The translations under genes and the position numbers were made by a program. From assembly GCA_037903355.1 (NCBI GenBank), contig JBAJFE010000026.1, positions 7,599,184 to 7,663,183 of the forward strand: a DNA stretch of 64,000 bases, given 5' to 3'. How positions within the stretch are numbered: the first letter of the stretch is position 1; every line of letters begins with the position of its first letter. Of the stretch, positions 1-12,200 are shown in pieces. The notes beneath the pieces are model-generated. The model searched no databases, was not told the DNA's origin, and worked only from the letters and a program-made list of their open reading frames with translations. Source of the stretch: Trichuris trichiura (taxonomy: Eukaryota > Nematoda > Enoplea > Trichinellida > Trichuridae).

Positions 1-660
1 TGCTACAGTGGTGGAAAGATGGATATACTTCCCTATGGACAACACATTCGTGTTATCAAATTGACTTAATGGAAAAACTGCATAAATATCAACAGCATGG
101 GCGAATACTGCCCTATAGCGATGTACAACCAGCAACCTTCGATATAAACCAGAACCTCCTCGTACAAATGCAATGAAAAAACTTAAATCAACTCTGCCTA
201 ACCAATGTTGCCCACAAAGCGATCGACAGAATGAACATTTGCCCGCTAAAGCAAGAATGAAGCGCACTTACGAGTCTTTAGGAAAATTGCAAGGCGCCAA
301 AATTACAAACAAAACCCGCAGCCGCAAAATCGAATTTTAAACGGTGAATTATGAACTTTAATCAAAGGTGTTAACGTAAAAAGTCTGTTTATTTTGAAGC
401 AGAAGTGATTTGCAATGAATGTACCTGAATTTCGGTTATAAATTTTTCCTACTGTATTATAGCAAAACAAAGATTGAAAAATATGCTTTCAACGAAGCAA
501 ACTCCTTAATTGGTCAGCTCAGAGCGCCCAGTGCCATGATTGCGTTTTACACAATCCGGCACACTTGCTTATAGAAACAAGAATACTATTTACTTTAGAG
601 AAGTTTGGGCTACTGGAGAAACGAATATTCATTTCGAATTTAAAGAAGTAATCAGCTTAC
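1..660. other. No confident gene; intron or 3' part of ALKBH7
   Basis: This stretch lies downstream of the last recognised ALKBH7 exon. That exon ends at a good donor (GTAAGC, minus strand, 660), so coding sequence should continue to the left. A possible minus-strand acceptor at 114-113 opens a frame (residues AVFAHAVDIYAVFPLSQFDN at its start) that runs off the window edge. Its sequence does not look like the ALKBH7 C-terminus, so I do not assign it. Nothing else here is supported. Confidence 0.4.
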
Positions 661-1446
661 TTCATAACGTACAAATCGCGACGCTTGACTAATACATCCA
701 CAGCCTGCTCGGGTCGATGGCAACGACGCAGACGCAATACAACGTCGGACATCAAGTTCAGACCCGCTATGATATCACCGCAATACTGGAACAATAGAAT
801 GTTTGCTGATGGATGGAAAGCGATAATGTTACCCGGGTACTGTCGACGTGCGGTTTGACAACACCGTCTTTAGCCAAATCCAACACATGGACGCTACGCT
901 GATCATCGGATTCGTTGGCGAAAGCAAATCTGCGAACACGATTAATGATTGCTTTGTTCTTCGCTTCCCAACAAGTTTTTTCAATCTCTCTATAATTGGT
1001 GATGGCCTGGAATAGAAAAAGAAAACGTTAGCGAATAATAAAATAGACGGCAGTTATGTGCCGCAGTAAGAGCAGACTGCTACAAGGCTTAGGGAAGGTA
1101 AACAAGCACCGTATACTTATACAGGGGAGCACCCATCTATAGGCAAAGGTCGACTTACGTCATCCCAATGTTCGCGCTCGTAACGATACATTTTTAAGGC
1201 ACGCTCCGCTTCTTCGCACAAAGCTTTCTCCTCTTCGGCCGTAACGAAATCGTTCTCCAATATGAAGTCCTCGCTGATTATCTCTTGTTCATCAGCCGTC
1301 CAGAAAGTCGTGTTCGGGTAATGAAATGGTATTTTTGTTTTTACAACAGCATTCACTACGTAATCGCGACGAGTCGTCGACAAAACACTGAATAATCGGT
1401 GTCGAGCGACGAGCCCTCTGCAGCTAAACATCTTGACGGATGGCAA
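661..1446 (-). CDS. ALKBH7: ALKBH7-like mitochondrial 2-oxoglutarate/Fe(II) dioxygenase, 3' end missing
   Basis: Three exons are seen: 1446-1159, 1006-833 and 785-661. Phases are consistent and the introns run GTAAGT...CAG and GTAACA...CAG. The N-terminus (MFSCRGLVARHRLF, then Ser/Thr/Arg-rich) looks like a mitochondrial presequence. Exon 2 carries RSVHVLDLAKDG and then KPHVDS, the iron-binding His-x-Asp of the AlkB fold. Exon 3 carries YCGDIIAGLNLMSDVVLRL, very close to the human ALKBH7 order CGATIAGLSLLSPSVMRL. Known family role: a mitochondrial matrix AlkB homologue linked to programmed necrosis and fatty-acid metabolism rather than DNA repair. The final exon, with the second iron His and the Arg that binds 2-oxoglutarate, was not found in the 660 bases left. 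The next gene upstream on the same strand is TMEM50, about 315 bp away. Confidence 0.88.
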
Positions 1447-1761
1447 ACGTTCGAAAGCACTGCAATACAGTAACTACCGTACGCTATCGTCAGGTACTTG
1501 ACAATCCCAGCCTGTGAATCACTGTTTTCATGCCTTTCTACTCAAAGCTAGTTTGCGCTATTGCTAAGCGTTATTGTTTCCATTTTTTGCGGAATATATT
1601 TTAATGACGATAAACAATAGCAGAGCTGTTAAATTTTTCGTGCAATCGAATGCAAAGAGGGTTACGGAACAACGTGTACAAGGAACGAAAAGGAAAACAG
1701 AGCAGGTCGAGCTATTCCGATGAATTCGCGGTGGACAACGATGCGTACTCCATGTATCAGT

Positions 1762-2358
1762 TCAGTTCCAGGCGTCCTCACTGCGCCCGAACTTGTACAG
1801 CAGTGAAGCTAGGAAAATGAACAAATTCTGCAAGAAAAGGGCAACGCCACGCGACTGGTGCTCCACGTCTTTGACAACGAAGTCTGAGAATAGAATCCAT
1901 ATCGACGCTATCAGGGAACAAAAACCGATGACAAAGCCTAGCAGCAACCATAGGCGAGCCCCTAAACGAGAAAAAGAAAGAGAATTTTGGGGGATTCAAA
2001 TTTCGCTGCGCAAAATTGCAACTCACCTCTGGTGCCCAAAAAGCTTTCGGACATCGCCTCTCCAAGAACTTGGCTATTGCTTACCGAACTTAACCTAAAC
2101 AGTTGAACATTATTCAATGGGATTTTAGCTTACAACAAGCCCTAACATGATCATGGAAATTGTGCTAAGAACTCCGCACGTGTAGTAGGCGTGCAGGAAA
2201 CCTTCCGGGGTATTCGACGGATACGCTGCCGCGACGTCAATGATAATCCACCATCCAATGAAGAAAAGAATGCCGGACGCAATGGACGCAATGGAATTGC
2301 GCTTTTCGCGAAAGTCAAAATTTACGTTGAGGCGTACGTCGCGCAAAAAGCCTTCCAT
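1762..2358 (-). CDS. TMEM50: TMEM50-family four-pass membrane protein
   Basis: Exon 1 (2358-about 2134) starts MEGFLRD and contains EKRNSIASIASGILFFIGWW, the family hallmark (human TMEM50A [20 protein letters not shown]). Exon 2 (about 2088-2027) gives SNSQVLGEAMSESFLGTRG. Exon 3 (1961-1762) gives GARLWLLLGFVIGFCSLIAS and ends KFGRSEDAWN, like human KFGRTEDLWQ. Four hydrophobic segments are spread over about 160 residues, the usual length. An ATG at 2358 fits the family start better than an in-frame GTG six bases earlier. One oddity: the clear donor after MLGLV (GTAAGC, 2133) and the acceptor at 2090-2089 leave exon 2 out of frame by one base, although exon 2 to exon 3 is in phase. Known role: ER/endosomal membrane protein; TMEM50 proteins associate with cornichon-like cargo receptors. 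Confidence 0.9.
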
Positions 2359-2364
2359 GGCCAC

Positions 2365-3480
2365 TTACGAACTTCAAGGTGGCTTCCTAGGAACGGGTTT
2401 CAGAAGCGGCACAGTAGTGCACAAAACCTTGAGCATCATTCAGCTGGATGTTATGCATTATATTCAATAAAGCAACTTGTAAAAGTCTGCAGTTACACAG
2501 CTGGCTGTTTACTGGACGCACGGATCTTTTACCTGCAGAATAGTTAGACGAGTGGATTGCTTGTATTTTAGGCAGCGGTGATAATCCTGACTGCGCTGTA
2601 CAGTTTATGTTACCATGGCGTACTGGCGCATGCGCAAACGAATCTGATAGTCGTCGTTTCCTTCGGCTTGTTTTCGTTTTAGCAACCATTGCGCATATGC
2701 CTGTCATGACAACTTGGAAAGCCGGCTTTTCCTAGCTGCTTATCGATCTGAGCAACCGCCCAACCGGTTAGCCGACAGGTTTTGGACCTTTGGGTGCTTC
2801 CACGCTTGCGCGTTTATTTCAAAAGTGTCGTCTTTGCCTTCATTGGCCTCCGCGACAATACCGGTTCCGCCAGCACCGCAGACTGGTAAGCGTTCCGTGG
2901 ATGATTCTGCTTTTTGATCATAGGCCGCTTGCGTGCTCCAGTTTTAAAATTTGCTCTTTATTCAGCAACCGATTGCGCACTGCCAGTAGGAGCGTAAGTA
3001 GTCGTCTTGCCGTTGAGCTTCAATTTTGTTTTCTGCTGTAATTTCGCTTAACTTCTTGACAGTACGTAACTTTTTAAAAATGCGCTCCATCTGTTGCTTA
3101 TACCTTCTTATAGGCTATTCCTAATGAGCGTTTGCAAATAACTAGCAGTGTTGTTGTTGTTGTTGCTGCCATAATGACCTTGTGGCTGATTGATGAATGT
3201 GATATTTCAGCTTTCTTACCATTGGCAGCCAATAAGAAAGGCCGCGTTGCACGTCTCCTATATTAGGTCCTATTTTTCGACCGAACGTTACCTATCGGTT
3301 GATGGTTGCTACCTTGGGTCTGTGGTTGACCATTTTGTTCACTTAAAACTTCAAAGCTCAAGATGGCGTCGGTTAGCCAGTCGGAAAGCCATCGAGATTT
3401 CCAGCACGGCGATCCGAAACCGTAAAGCAAACAGATCATTGTTGCATCTCCTTTGCTCAACCTTTTAACCTAGACTTGGA
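2365..3480. other. Intergenic, no gene seen
   Basis: This lies between two divergently arranged genes and may hold both promoters. Only short unrelated open frames occur. A short GTT triplet run sits at about 3148-3166. Confidence 0.5.
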
Positions 3481-6400
3481 ATGTTTGGCGCTCCGGCATG
3501 TCATTGTACCTCCATCGTTCTTGCCCTGTGCGTAAGCCTGTCCGGCTTGATGTTGGCTGGCACGGGAGCTTGCATCTGCGGATTCCTATGGCACGACATG
3601 ACTCCGAAAGTATGGTGTCAAACCATTTTCTTACTTGCTTATATCCGATCATTTGCGCGACCCCTCTTTGCATCTTCTACGTTCAACAAAAACTAGTCTT
3701 TCCGACCAGACAGAAGCCTGTTGTCGTACTTGTTTTCTCCTCAATTCCTCCTGGGAAAAGAGCGAATGCTATTCATTTATTGCCCATCTCCAAACATGGA
3801 TTTCCTCCTAATCAATTTTGCTGATTTTATGGTTAGTTAAGTACAGGCTGCTATGTAACGGGTTGCGCATGTTTCCATGTCTGATATTAGTAGGAATAGA
3901 CGACTCGTTCACCTGCCCGATTTGGCAATGAGTCAACCGGTAAAGATACAGCGTTTGCGTTTTTTACAAGCTCGTATTCTTGCCCAAGTGTGACCCACTT
4001 TTGGCGTACATTTCTTTCTGCAGCAATAGGTGATTCATTATTTTCTGATCAATTCGTAGTCGAAGTCATTCGAGCAGCTTCAAGGTCGCACTGCATACAT
4101 TATTCACGAGTAAGTTGTGGTACAGGTTCAATACGAAGTCGCTTAATTTTGAGCTACAGTTTGTTTCTGATCAGTCTGAAACTCCATTGATGAATAATAT
4201 TTTTTTTATCCTTTTTGGTTTTTGAGCTGGACTTAAGCAATCGACCGCCTAAAAGAGTAGTGGGCCGGTTGAATTCTATTTCAGCAGGTAGAAGAAATTC
4301 TCTTGAAAGAATATGAACGCACGTATAGGCTTGTTAAACTTTCCAGTTCTATCTTTGTCAATCTATTATAGTTGTTTGCTCCTAACCGAAGGTTTCACTG
4401 ACTGTAGCACATCAGCCACGGAACGTGCAACGAAAAGGTTATTGAACCTTAGCGACGAAATCTATAGGAAAACTGTCGTCGTAGTGAAAATTTCACGGAA
4501 GTTCTCTAAGGCACCTAAGCAGCCAATTGCTTCGTCGCACTTCGAGTTGCTCTGCTTTATTTGTTTAATCCGCTTAATCAATGATAATCTGTTCAGGTGT
4601 TGTCATCACCTTTCAGTTCAGGTGTTCTTTGTTCAGAGCGCTTTGAACATTTAAGTAAAGACTTCATCCCTTCATTAATATGCCCATTTCTTCGTAGAGC
4701 GCTGCTAAGCGAGCATGTCAACTTTCAAAAGTCTGAGTGTCGAATTCTACCCTGACAATCGCTTACATGCGAGTAGTTGGGTTGATTTTCGTACCACGTG
4801 ACGTTTTGTATGTCAGTTTTGCAATTCGACCAAAGGCGTCTACGTCCTTTGAATCTGCTGTACCTTTAAGCAAGCGCAACATAATGAATTGGGACCTCGT
4901 CTTAGCTACCCCACCGTCATACTGTAAATTTGCCAGTCATCCTGTTCTGCCATCGTCAAAGCCTAAGCCGGAACATAGAGCTTACATTTTGGCTTAGGCA
5001 AGGGCACAGTAACATAGCGGGCATGCTCGCGAGAAAAAAAAACTGTATTCTTAATTCGGCGTAACGGCTAAGGGACAAGATCCATAACAGTAGTGGTAAT
5101 AACAATAGTAAGAATAGTAATCCATGTTAGGTGTGCGTCTTTTCGCCATATTACGTGAAATGAATTAAAGAGAGTAAATGATATTCTGCCGTCGTGAAGG
5201 TAAAGCTGAACTTAGAGAAATGAAGTGTTGATTGGTGAATTGAGTATAATGCTTGTGCTGTCTACTTGAACTCAGACATTATCTCGTCGGTTCCCGATAA
5301 AAGATATATTTTTGGTATAATTTTTCTGTTAAGAAAATGGAAATTTCCTTTGCAACTTTTCGAACTGCTTTACGCCGCCCTCCGCTTCGGCGGGTTGTGG
5401 AGCGTTTTCGCTCAGCGATATGGGTATGTAAGGACTGGGTTATGCGAGCGTTACTGTACGCTTTTGATATTCCTTGCTCATTTTTTTGCAATCCTAAGGG
5501 AAGTCCTTTTCTTACATTAAAATAAAATTTTGGGTAGGCGTGTAGCGGGAACGTATTGACGTAATAAAGCTTGTCAAAATTGGCACAGTAGTTGGGAAAC
5601 AGTAGAATAGCTTTTATTCGACTGCCAGATTATGGGAAGATATTACGAAGGGAAGGACTGTAATTGATTTCAAAGAAACAGGGGATATCCGTCGCAGCAA
5701 AACAGTTGTCGGAGTCGACCCGAAAGCGGGAAATTGGTCAGGAAAAGTCTTGACGCCTTTCTTTTTTGAGGTCAGTCGTAGTGGCGAAAAAGAGGGGCAT
5801 TAACCGCCGTGCTTTTTTATTTATCTTGCTGCCTGTACAATGAGATATTTTGAAATTGTCGAGAAAGGTCAAAATCTTCGGAGTTACTTCCCCGCAAAGA
5901 TCCCAACGGTTACCCTTGCGCTACCCTGTTTCTTAAGGCGGGGAACAGTTTCGTAGGGCGCAATTTTTAAAACTGTTGGTCAATGCGCTGCATACCTCAA
6001 TGCTATTGCTTAGGTTAGGCAAATGATTGTATTTTGTTATGCTTAGTATTCAAGGATAGAACGCTGTTCTGTCCTACAACCTAATCTTTGAAGTATACAA
6101 CGCATCTTTCCTCGTGTTAGAACTTGAATATAGGCCTTCTCGTTAAGCAGGAATTACCCAGGATTTGGTGAATTATTTTGGATTTCTGGTCATTCGTTGA
6201 AATAAGCGCGGCGCTAATAGTTTAACGCGGTATTCCATGATTTTTTGTTTGCTGGCCAATAGAGCAAAGGTTTACCTTTTACGTTTCCATTTTTCTTATT
6301 TTCAAACTGTGTTCAGTTCTTTTAAAAATGGGTTGAAAGTATACTGTTGCTGTACAGTCGTTAGGTGTAATTGTGTTTGCATGTTCCATCTATTCAAGTT

Positions 6401-7420
6401 GCGTCATTTGCCGGTCCTGAATTGTTACTGACAGATGCCTGAACTTGCATATGGAGTTGCGGAAAACATTACTTAATTTTGTAATAGTCTGCGGTATACC
6501 AGATATCTTGCATTTGCTTAGCGATATTGGAACGATCTCAAATTTCTTTTGTAGTCATCCCTTTCTTGTAGTCGCAAAGCGGAGTGTAGCCAAACCTGGA
6601 GGGCATTTGTACCTGTAGGCTATCCCAGATTGTTTCGCCTCCAGACTCTTAGGCAGGTCTGAAATTCCGTTGCCTACACGAACAAACAGCTCCGAACGGG
6701 ATGTTCTTTTATAGCAATAAAGGAAATGCAGGTATCTTTGTTTCTATACACGTTTTACGGCAAGGGAATGCGTGTCATTTGCTTCTGCTAGGCACGAACT
6801 TTTTGGAAGTATGTTGCCTCAGAGTTTCCCCTAGAAATTGTTAAGATGACTTGCACTGACTAAAATTCTATGTAAATGGAAACGTGATAAATAGCTAGAA
6901 ATAGCGGCTAGTCTAATCACTTCATTTAGCAAGTTGTGATCAGCGCTGATCATTGACATCATTACGCCTCGAACCGAAATAGTTTTATACCAGCAATAGT
7001 CGATTGTTTTGCAGATACTCGGCCTGGCGCTGATGGGAATTGGACTCTCCATGATACTCACCGGCTTTGTAATGTTTTTGTACGACGGTATGATGAAGAG
7101 GAGAAAGTTACAAGAGTCGGTTGGTCACTCAATGGCAGTTTTGTGCTAATATGCAAAGTATTTGATTTTTAGACCCATTCACTGACCAACGAGGTGCAGA
7201 TGCAAACATCCGAGGGCAGCGCCAGGCAGGGTTGATCATCTGTCATTCAATTTTTCTTTTACTATCATTTTGAAGGATGTTTGCGCCTCCCTCCTACGAC
7301 GACGTTCTTCAAGAAAACGTGCAATACAGGGAGGAGGCTTCCGGCGGTGGTCGAAGCGACCGCCTTTCCTATTTCACCGCGGTACGTAGTGCGAAGGTGA
7401 CATCCACTACAGCCGTGTGA
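3481..7420 (+). CDS. Small single-pass membrane protein with PPSY tail (predicted, four exons)
   Basis: The inferred exons are 3481-3531, 7015-7123, 7173-7230 and 7276-7420, with all phases matching, for about 120 residues. Exon 1 gives MFGAPACHCTSIVLALC up to a GTAAGC donor. Exon 2 continues the hydrophobic run (ILGLALMGIGLSMILTGFVM) and then a basic stop-transfer patch, DGMMKRRK. Exon 3 is polar. Exon 4 carries PPSYDDV, a PPxY-type ligand for WW domains, and ends in TTAV, which fits a class I PDZ-binding C-terminus. The short luminal Cys pair, one membrane span and PPxY tail recall the Shisa/WBP1/CYYR1-like superfamily, but I cannot name it. The exon 1 link is weakest because it needs a 3.5 kb intron, far longer than others here; exon 1 could instead read through 3600. 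The exon 2 donor (GTCACT) is poor but gives the only open phase into the PPSY frame. Confidence 0.5.
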
Positions 7421-8761
7421 CGACAGAAGCACTGTTACCATAGTAGTCGATCTCGCCTCTGCGGCCATGCACATGGTGTGGTTCTCCTCGCTATAAACTA
7501 TTTTCAGGTTCATTATTGTTTGTTGAATTTAACATGTCTGCCCTTTTCATTCCATACGCCTCCTTATTTTACCGTCTCTTAGTGGACCAAATGATATGTA
7601 TATCTGTTCTGCACCTTACTGCTTCTACAAGTCGGTAGTCCTCAGTCGATAAGAGCCCAGTTTTAACGTGCTGCTTTTTTTGAAGGCCGCGCCTTTTCTA
7701 GCCCGTTGTTCATTCATTGCTCAGCTCGTTTCTGCCAGCAACCATATTAATAGTCCCAAGCCACAATATTCAACAGAACGAGTGGATAATAGTTTACTGT
7801 GCGCAAAGTAAACTTAGTCGCAGGAAAAGTGCTTTACCGTTAGCGACAAGTCCTCGCTTTACTCGCAGGTGGATAATTATTTCCCATATAACCTTTCGCC
7901 GGGATATATTGAAGAATCCAACGAGAGCGCTGCGTGCTTTGTGTTGTAAGCATTCTTTGTTAACAGGCTTTGGGGAATTTCTACAACAAATTGTGCCATT
8001 TGTTATTCGTGGGCGGCAAAACGGTACAGGCTAACCGCGATTCTTCTCGTTGTTAAGTTGATCCAAGAAAGTTAGCTGCTTGAGTACGTCGCGTTTTAGC
8101 GGTTGCCAACCGACTGAAATTGATAAGTTACAAATCATGTTAAAAGCAACACTTTATATCAGTCTCGCATTTTTCCTGCAACATGTTAACCGTTTGTTAG
8201 TGCGTAAGAGCACAAACCTGAATGGCGAAACGCTATTGCTTCTATAACGTGCTAATAAACAGTTTCCATTCGTTGCGGAATGATTAAGAGTTACAGGTAA
8301 ACTTTGCCCACTCATTTTCAATGTTCCTTTGTTCTTATCCTCCTTAAACGCTTTGATTAGAAGCTATTGGCGGGAATAAATATTTCGGCATACTTTCTTT
8401 CGAAGATTTTATCGATTGATTGGATGACTAACTTTTCCTTATGGATAAGCGCGTGTATTCTATGGCAGTCGCGTTTGGAATGCTATATCGCCATTGAACT
8501 CCATATCATATCGAGTTCCCTTCGCATGTTTAGTTTAGAAATTTTTCCGCTGATTCTTAGCCCAGTTATAACCTTAATAGTTGATGAAGATGTCTGCTTC
8601 TATTCATCGTACGTTTCCTTGCGTTTTCAGCGCTTTTAAAAGCGGGAACTTAATGGTACACGTTTAGGTCTTTTGCTTTTGGCATTAGCATAAAGCACGT
8701 AGACGGTAACGTTTATGAGTATCGGTACTTACTTCCCCTTCTGGCCATTTTTTTCAAATTT
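7421..8761. other. No gene recognised
   Basis: Only short, unsupported open frames appear on both strands, none with recognisable motifs or convincing exon borders. Confidence 0.4.
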
Positions 8762-9271
8762 TTAAGTCGCTAGAATAAAGTTTTTGTTGAAGTTACTGAA
8801 TACGTTATGAACCGCCTTACCCTGAAATTTTTGCCTTGAAAAGGCAATGCGAAGACCTCGTACGTATCGGCTACTTTTTCTTGCTGGATCCCTTTTCCTG
8901 TGGAGTATTGGAAGTGAGCGGATAGGCAACTTTTCAACATTACCAACCGTTTTGTAATGACCACTGCGACGGTTCGGTGTTAGGTTGATTTTCTGCCTGG
9001 AATTAGTTTTTAGCGCTCGACTCTTGTAGCTAATACGACTTGCCTCCTGTAGACGAAACTGCGGAGCGGCTGCTTCAGTTGGATACCAGTTGACGAATGT
9101 CGGCCAATGAACCTGCTTGTCAGGTATCTCCCAGTTTGCAATTGAAACCGGTAGACTATCTGAAGGCAAGATTGGTAATGCATCGGGGTATTTCGGACGT
9201 CCATTGCGCGTACCGACATTGTAGAAGCGGAAAAGAGATATCAACATCAGGGCACCTAGCGACACTGCCAT
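8762..9271 (-). CDS. Orphan ORF with N-terminal hydrophobic segment (hypothetical)
   Basis: This is an uninterrupted 169-codon frame from an ATG at 9271. It starts MAVSLGALMLISLFRF, a short signal-anchor-like hydrophobic run, followed by a Pro/Trp-rich stretch (KYPDALPILPSDSLP, WEIPDKQVHWPTFVNW) and a strongly basic second half rich in Arg, Lys and Ser. I recognise no family. It is the longest open frame in the 7.4-13 kb stretch. The basic half may be intron or chance sequence, and the true gene may be only the first 90 or so residues with a splice near position 9020. A small mitochondrial inner-membrane subunit would fit the layout, but this is a guess. Confidence 0.35.
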   Translation of the reverse strand: MAVSLGALMLISLFRFYNVGTRNGRPKYPDALPILPSDSLPVSIANWEIPDKQVHWPTFVNWYPTEAAAPQFRLQEASRISYKSRALKTNSRQKINLTPNRRSGHYKTVGNVEKLPIRSLPILHRKRDPARKSSRYVRGLRIAFSRQKFQGKAVHNVFSNFNKNFILAT

Positions 9272-12200
9272 ATTTCCCTCTTATGGGTGCAAGTGAGATC
9301 GGCGTGCAATTTAAAACCCGCTAGCGCGTTGCTGCCCGCAATCGCTCTGGAATTCAAAGCATTCGTCGCCGACGCTGCGGAAGCAAATATGACCGAGCAG
9401 TTGAGGAAAACAAAACGTTACGTTAACGGTGGTCAAAGGAATTTTTCAGACTTTTATGGCCGCCCAAGTTTGATTAATCGGTCCAACACTGTCCACCTGA
9501 TTGAAAGCAATTAACATAAGATGAGTGAGCTACAAAAGCAGCCATCTGACGAAAATTAGGTTTACCCCACCGTCGATTTTCCATCTTGTTCGATACCCTT
9601 TTGCTGGCATTGTTTTTTTAATGCCCTTCTGTAAACGTGTACGTCGAAATTACTTGTTACTGATGCTGCCAATCAACTATTTATTATGCGGATGTTCCAT
9701 CGTAATAGTTTTCAATAAGCCCAAATTCGCTAACAAATAGTGATTGTCACCTGTTGCATGGCTTTGACGTGGAACTTATTGCTCGTTATGGTTCACTTGC
9801 GCTGCACGTGCAATAGCAACATTATGATCATCATACCTTTTCCACAGTAATCGTGCACTGTTACATGCAGTGAAAGAATTGAAGAGTGACTAACGAGTGC
9901 AGAGCCTTAAGCGCGTTGGACAAAAGAATTTTACTCTGTGCCGATTCACGACTGATGCTCCACAATGTCCAACAGGAGCATATTTCCAACTGAAACGTTG
10001 TGCATTGAAATTTGTATGCTCGTATCCATAGGCAAGGAAATATCAAACTGATGTCTGATTTTTCTCTCACGAAAAGTTAGAGACATGCGTACGCATTCTG
10101 CCAGAGATTTACTTCGGTTGCTGATCATGCATTAGAGTTGATTGACTCTGTTAAAATGAGGCGATGAAATTAGAGATGTGAAGAAGCAGAATGCTGATGT
10201 ATTCAGCATTATTCAATTGGAGGTTATAATAATACAAGCTAATCTTTGTTCATTCAGCGTTTGGAAGACTGAATGGGCGAGCCGACAGTCGCGTTGTGAA
10301 TAGATAATTCATATTTTTTTCGAGCCTTTAGAACGCTCTATGCTATTATCGCTACATGGAGAAGATGTAGAGCGATGCAACCAATAATGCTGTTTTCTTG
10401 AGTAAAAGTCAGACAGGGCAATCGCGTCCTTCAAGGAATGCAAAGCATTTTGTATTGCCATAAAGGCACGCTAGTAAAACTTTCATTTAAACACCAATGT
10501 TTCATGCTTGTTCACAGCACAGTTGTACGAGAAGTATTAACAGTACAAGTTAAATATTGAGCTTTTAACATATCGTTAGTTAACTAAGGAAGACGTCATT
10601 ATACATCGAAGCTGAAGGCCGAACAAGGTAGTATGAGACGTTCTGTTTTTATCTTTAAAATTAAAGAATTTGTTTGAACACTTCTTGCCGCATTTGCAAC
10701 GAAATACACAAATGCGCAATCCGTTGTCGGTGAAAACCATTGTTGTACTTGAACGTGACCTGTAGCCAGTTTCGTATGATTTTCATTTCACTTACCCATT
10801 TGTCGTTATGCGCACCCTTAATAGAACGTTAATGGATTGTGAGAGAGTATTTGCTTCTAGCGATCGTTGGTGACCGTTCGGAAAAATTCCTAAACCCTTT
10901 TAGTGGGCCACATGACTCCATGTATCGACATGCAACATTCGAAAAGCTATGGAAAAAAATAAAAACTTGACACGTTCTTCTAGCTTTTTATTTACGCTTT
11001 ATAATTTACAACTTTGACATGGAGGTAGTGAAAACTTCAATATATAAGCCGTCCGTGCAAAGATGAGGAAATATTACTGTTTATAGTTAGCAAAGTGGTT
11101 GCAATGGACTTGAAGGCCGAAGGGAAATTGTTATAGGACCTGCGGACGCCAGTCTTAAAATCTGTATTAATTCAAGGCATTATGAATTGAAGTTTTGAAT
11201 GCCCGTCCCCGTTCGAGCCCAACGATTCATTACCTGCACTAGTATATATGATGAAAAATTCTTTGCTTTACGATCGTCTTTCTGGAAACATATTAACAGG
11301 CCTGTTTCCTTTTTTCGTAGGCACATCCCATGACCATCAAAAACTTTTTTTTTCCAGTTGCATCAAATTTTAGTCGCTGCATGATAATAGCATGCCTGCT
11401 TAGTGCACCGCAAACAAAATGTCGGATCTTTTTCGTTAGACGCGCTGGCAGCACTGCAGATGGAGCGAAAACCGAATTCCGTTAGTACAGACAAGAAGGT
11501 TAAAGCCAAGCCTTTTGTTCAGCCTAAAACGTCCAGTTGCTTTAGTTTAGGTTGGCTGCGGTTACTTGGACTATTCGAACTTGATTTCAGTTCCGCCTAT
11601 AGTACTCCTTCGTTTAGTGGAAAAAATTCCAAAAAAGTCCCTCTTTCCAAGCTCACTTTCTTCGAGAGTGCATGAATAAGACCAGCGGCGTGTTCGAAAT
11701 GGTTTTTAGTATCAAAAACACTATCAGTCAGTCGCATCCAACAGCGGCGCTTATGCGCACGGTGTCACTTTGGACATTGTTTACATTTTGTCTACGGCTA
11801 AAACATTGTCGCCACGTCGGGCGGCAAATAAGAGAACTCTTTTTTTTACAATTTAAAAAAAACTGTGCGAGGTCAGATTTGCCTTAAATATGTACAGAAA
11901 AATCAAGTTTAACTTAAGAATTCAACTGAACAGGCTTGAGTGTAGAATTAAAGCAGTGCTAGCAGCAAAATAGTGGAAGTTAGCCGATTGCCTACCTAGT
12001 TATCACTATTTTACAGTGCGGTACGTTGGAGATAAGCAGTTCTCAGTTTGTTGCTAAGTCTTTAAGTGCAAACGTAAGCTGCGTGAATTGGGTGTGCTTT
12101 TTGCGTACTGGACGTGCCGCATCTAATGGCTTCCCTGCTTCATTTAATGGAGGAGAATACATCATCATCTGGTACTTCATTTCTTTGTATATTAATAAGT

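Noticed and set aside
1778..2470. Several overlapping ORFs on both strands around TMEM50
   Set aside because: They are other-frame shadows of the TMEM50 exons or read through its introns.
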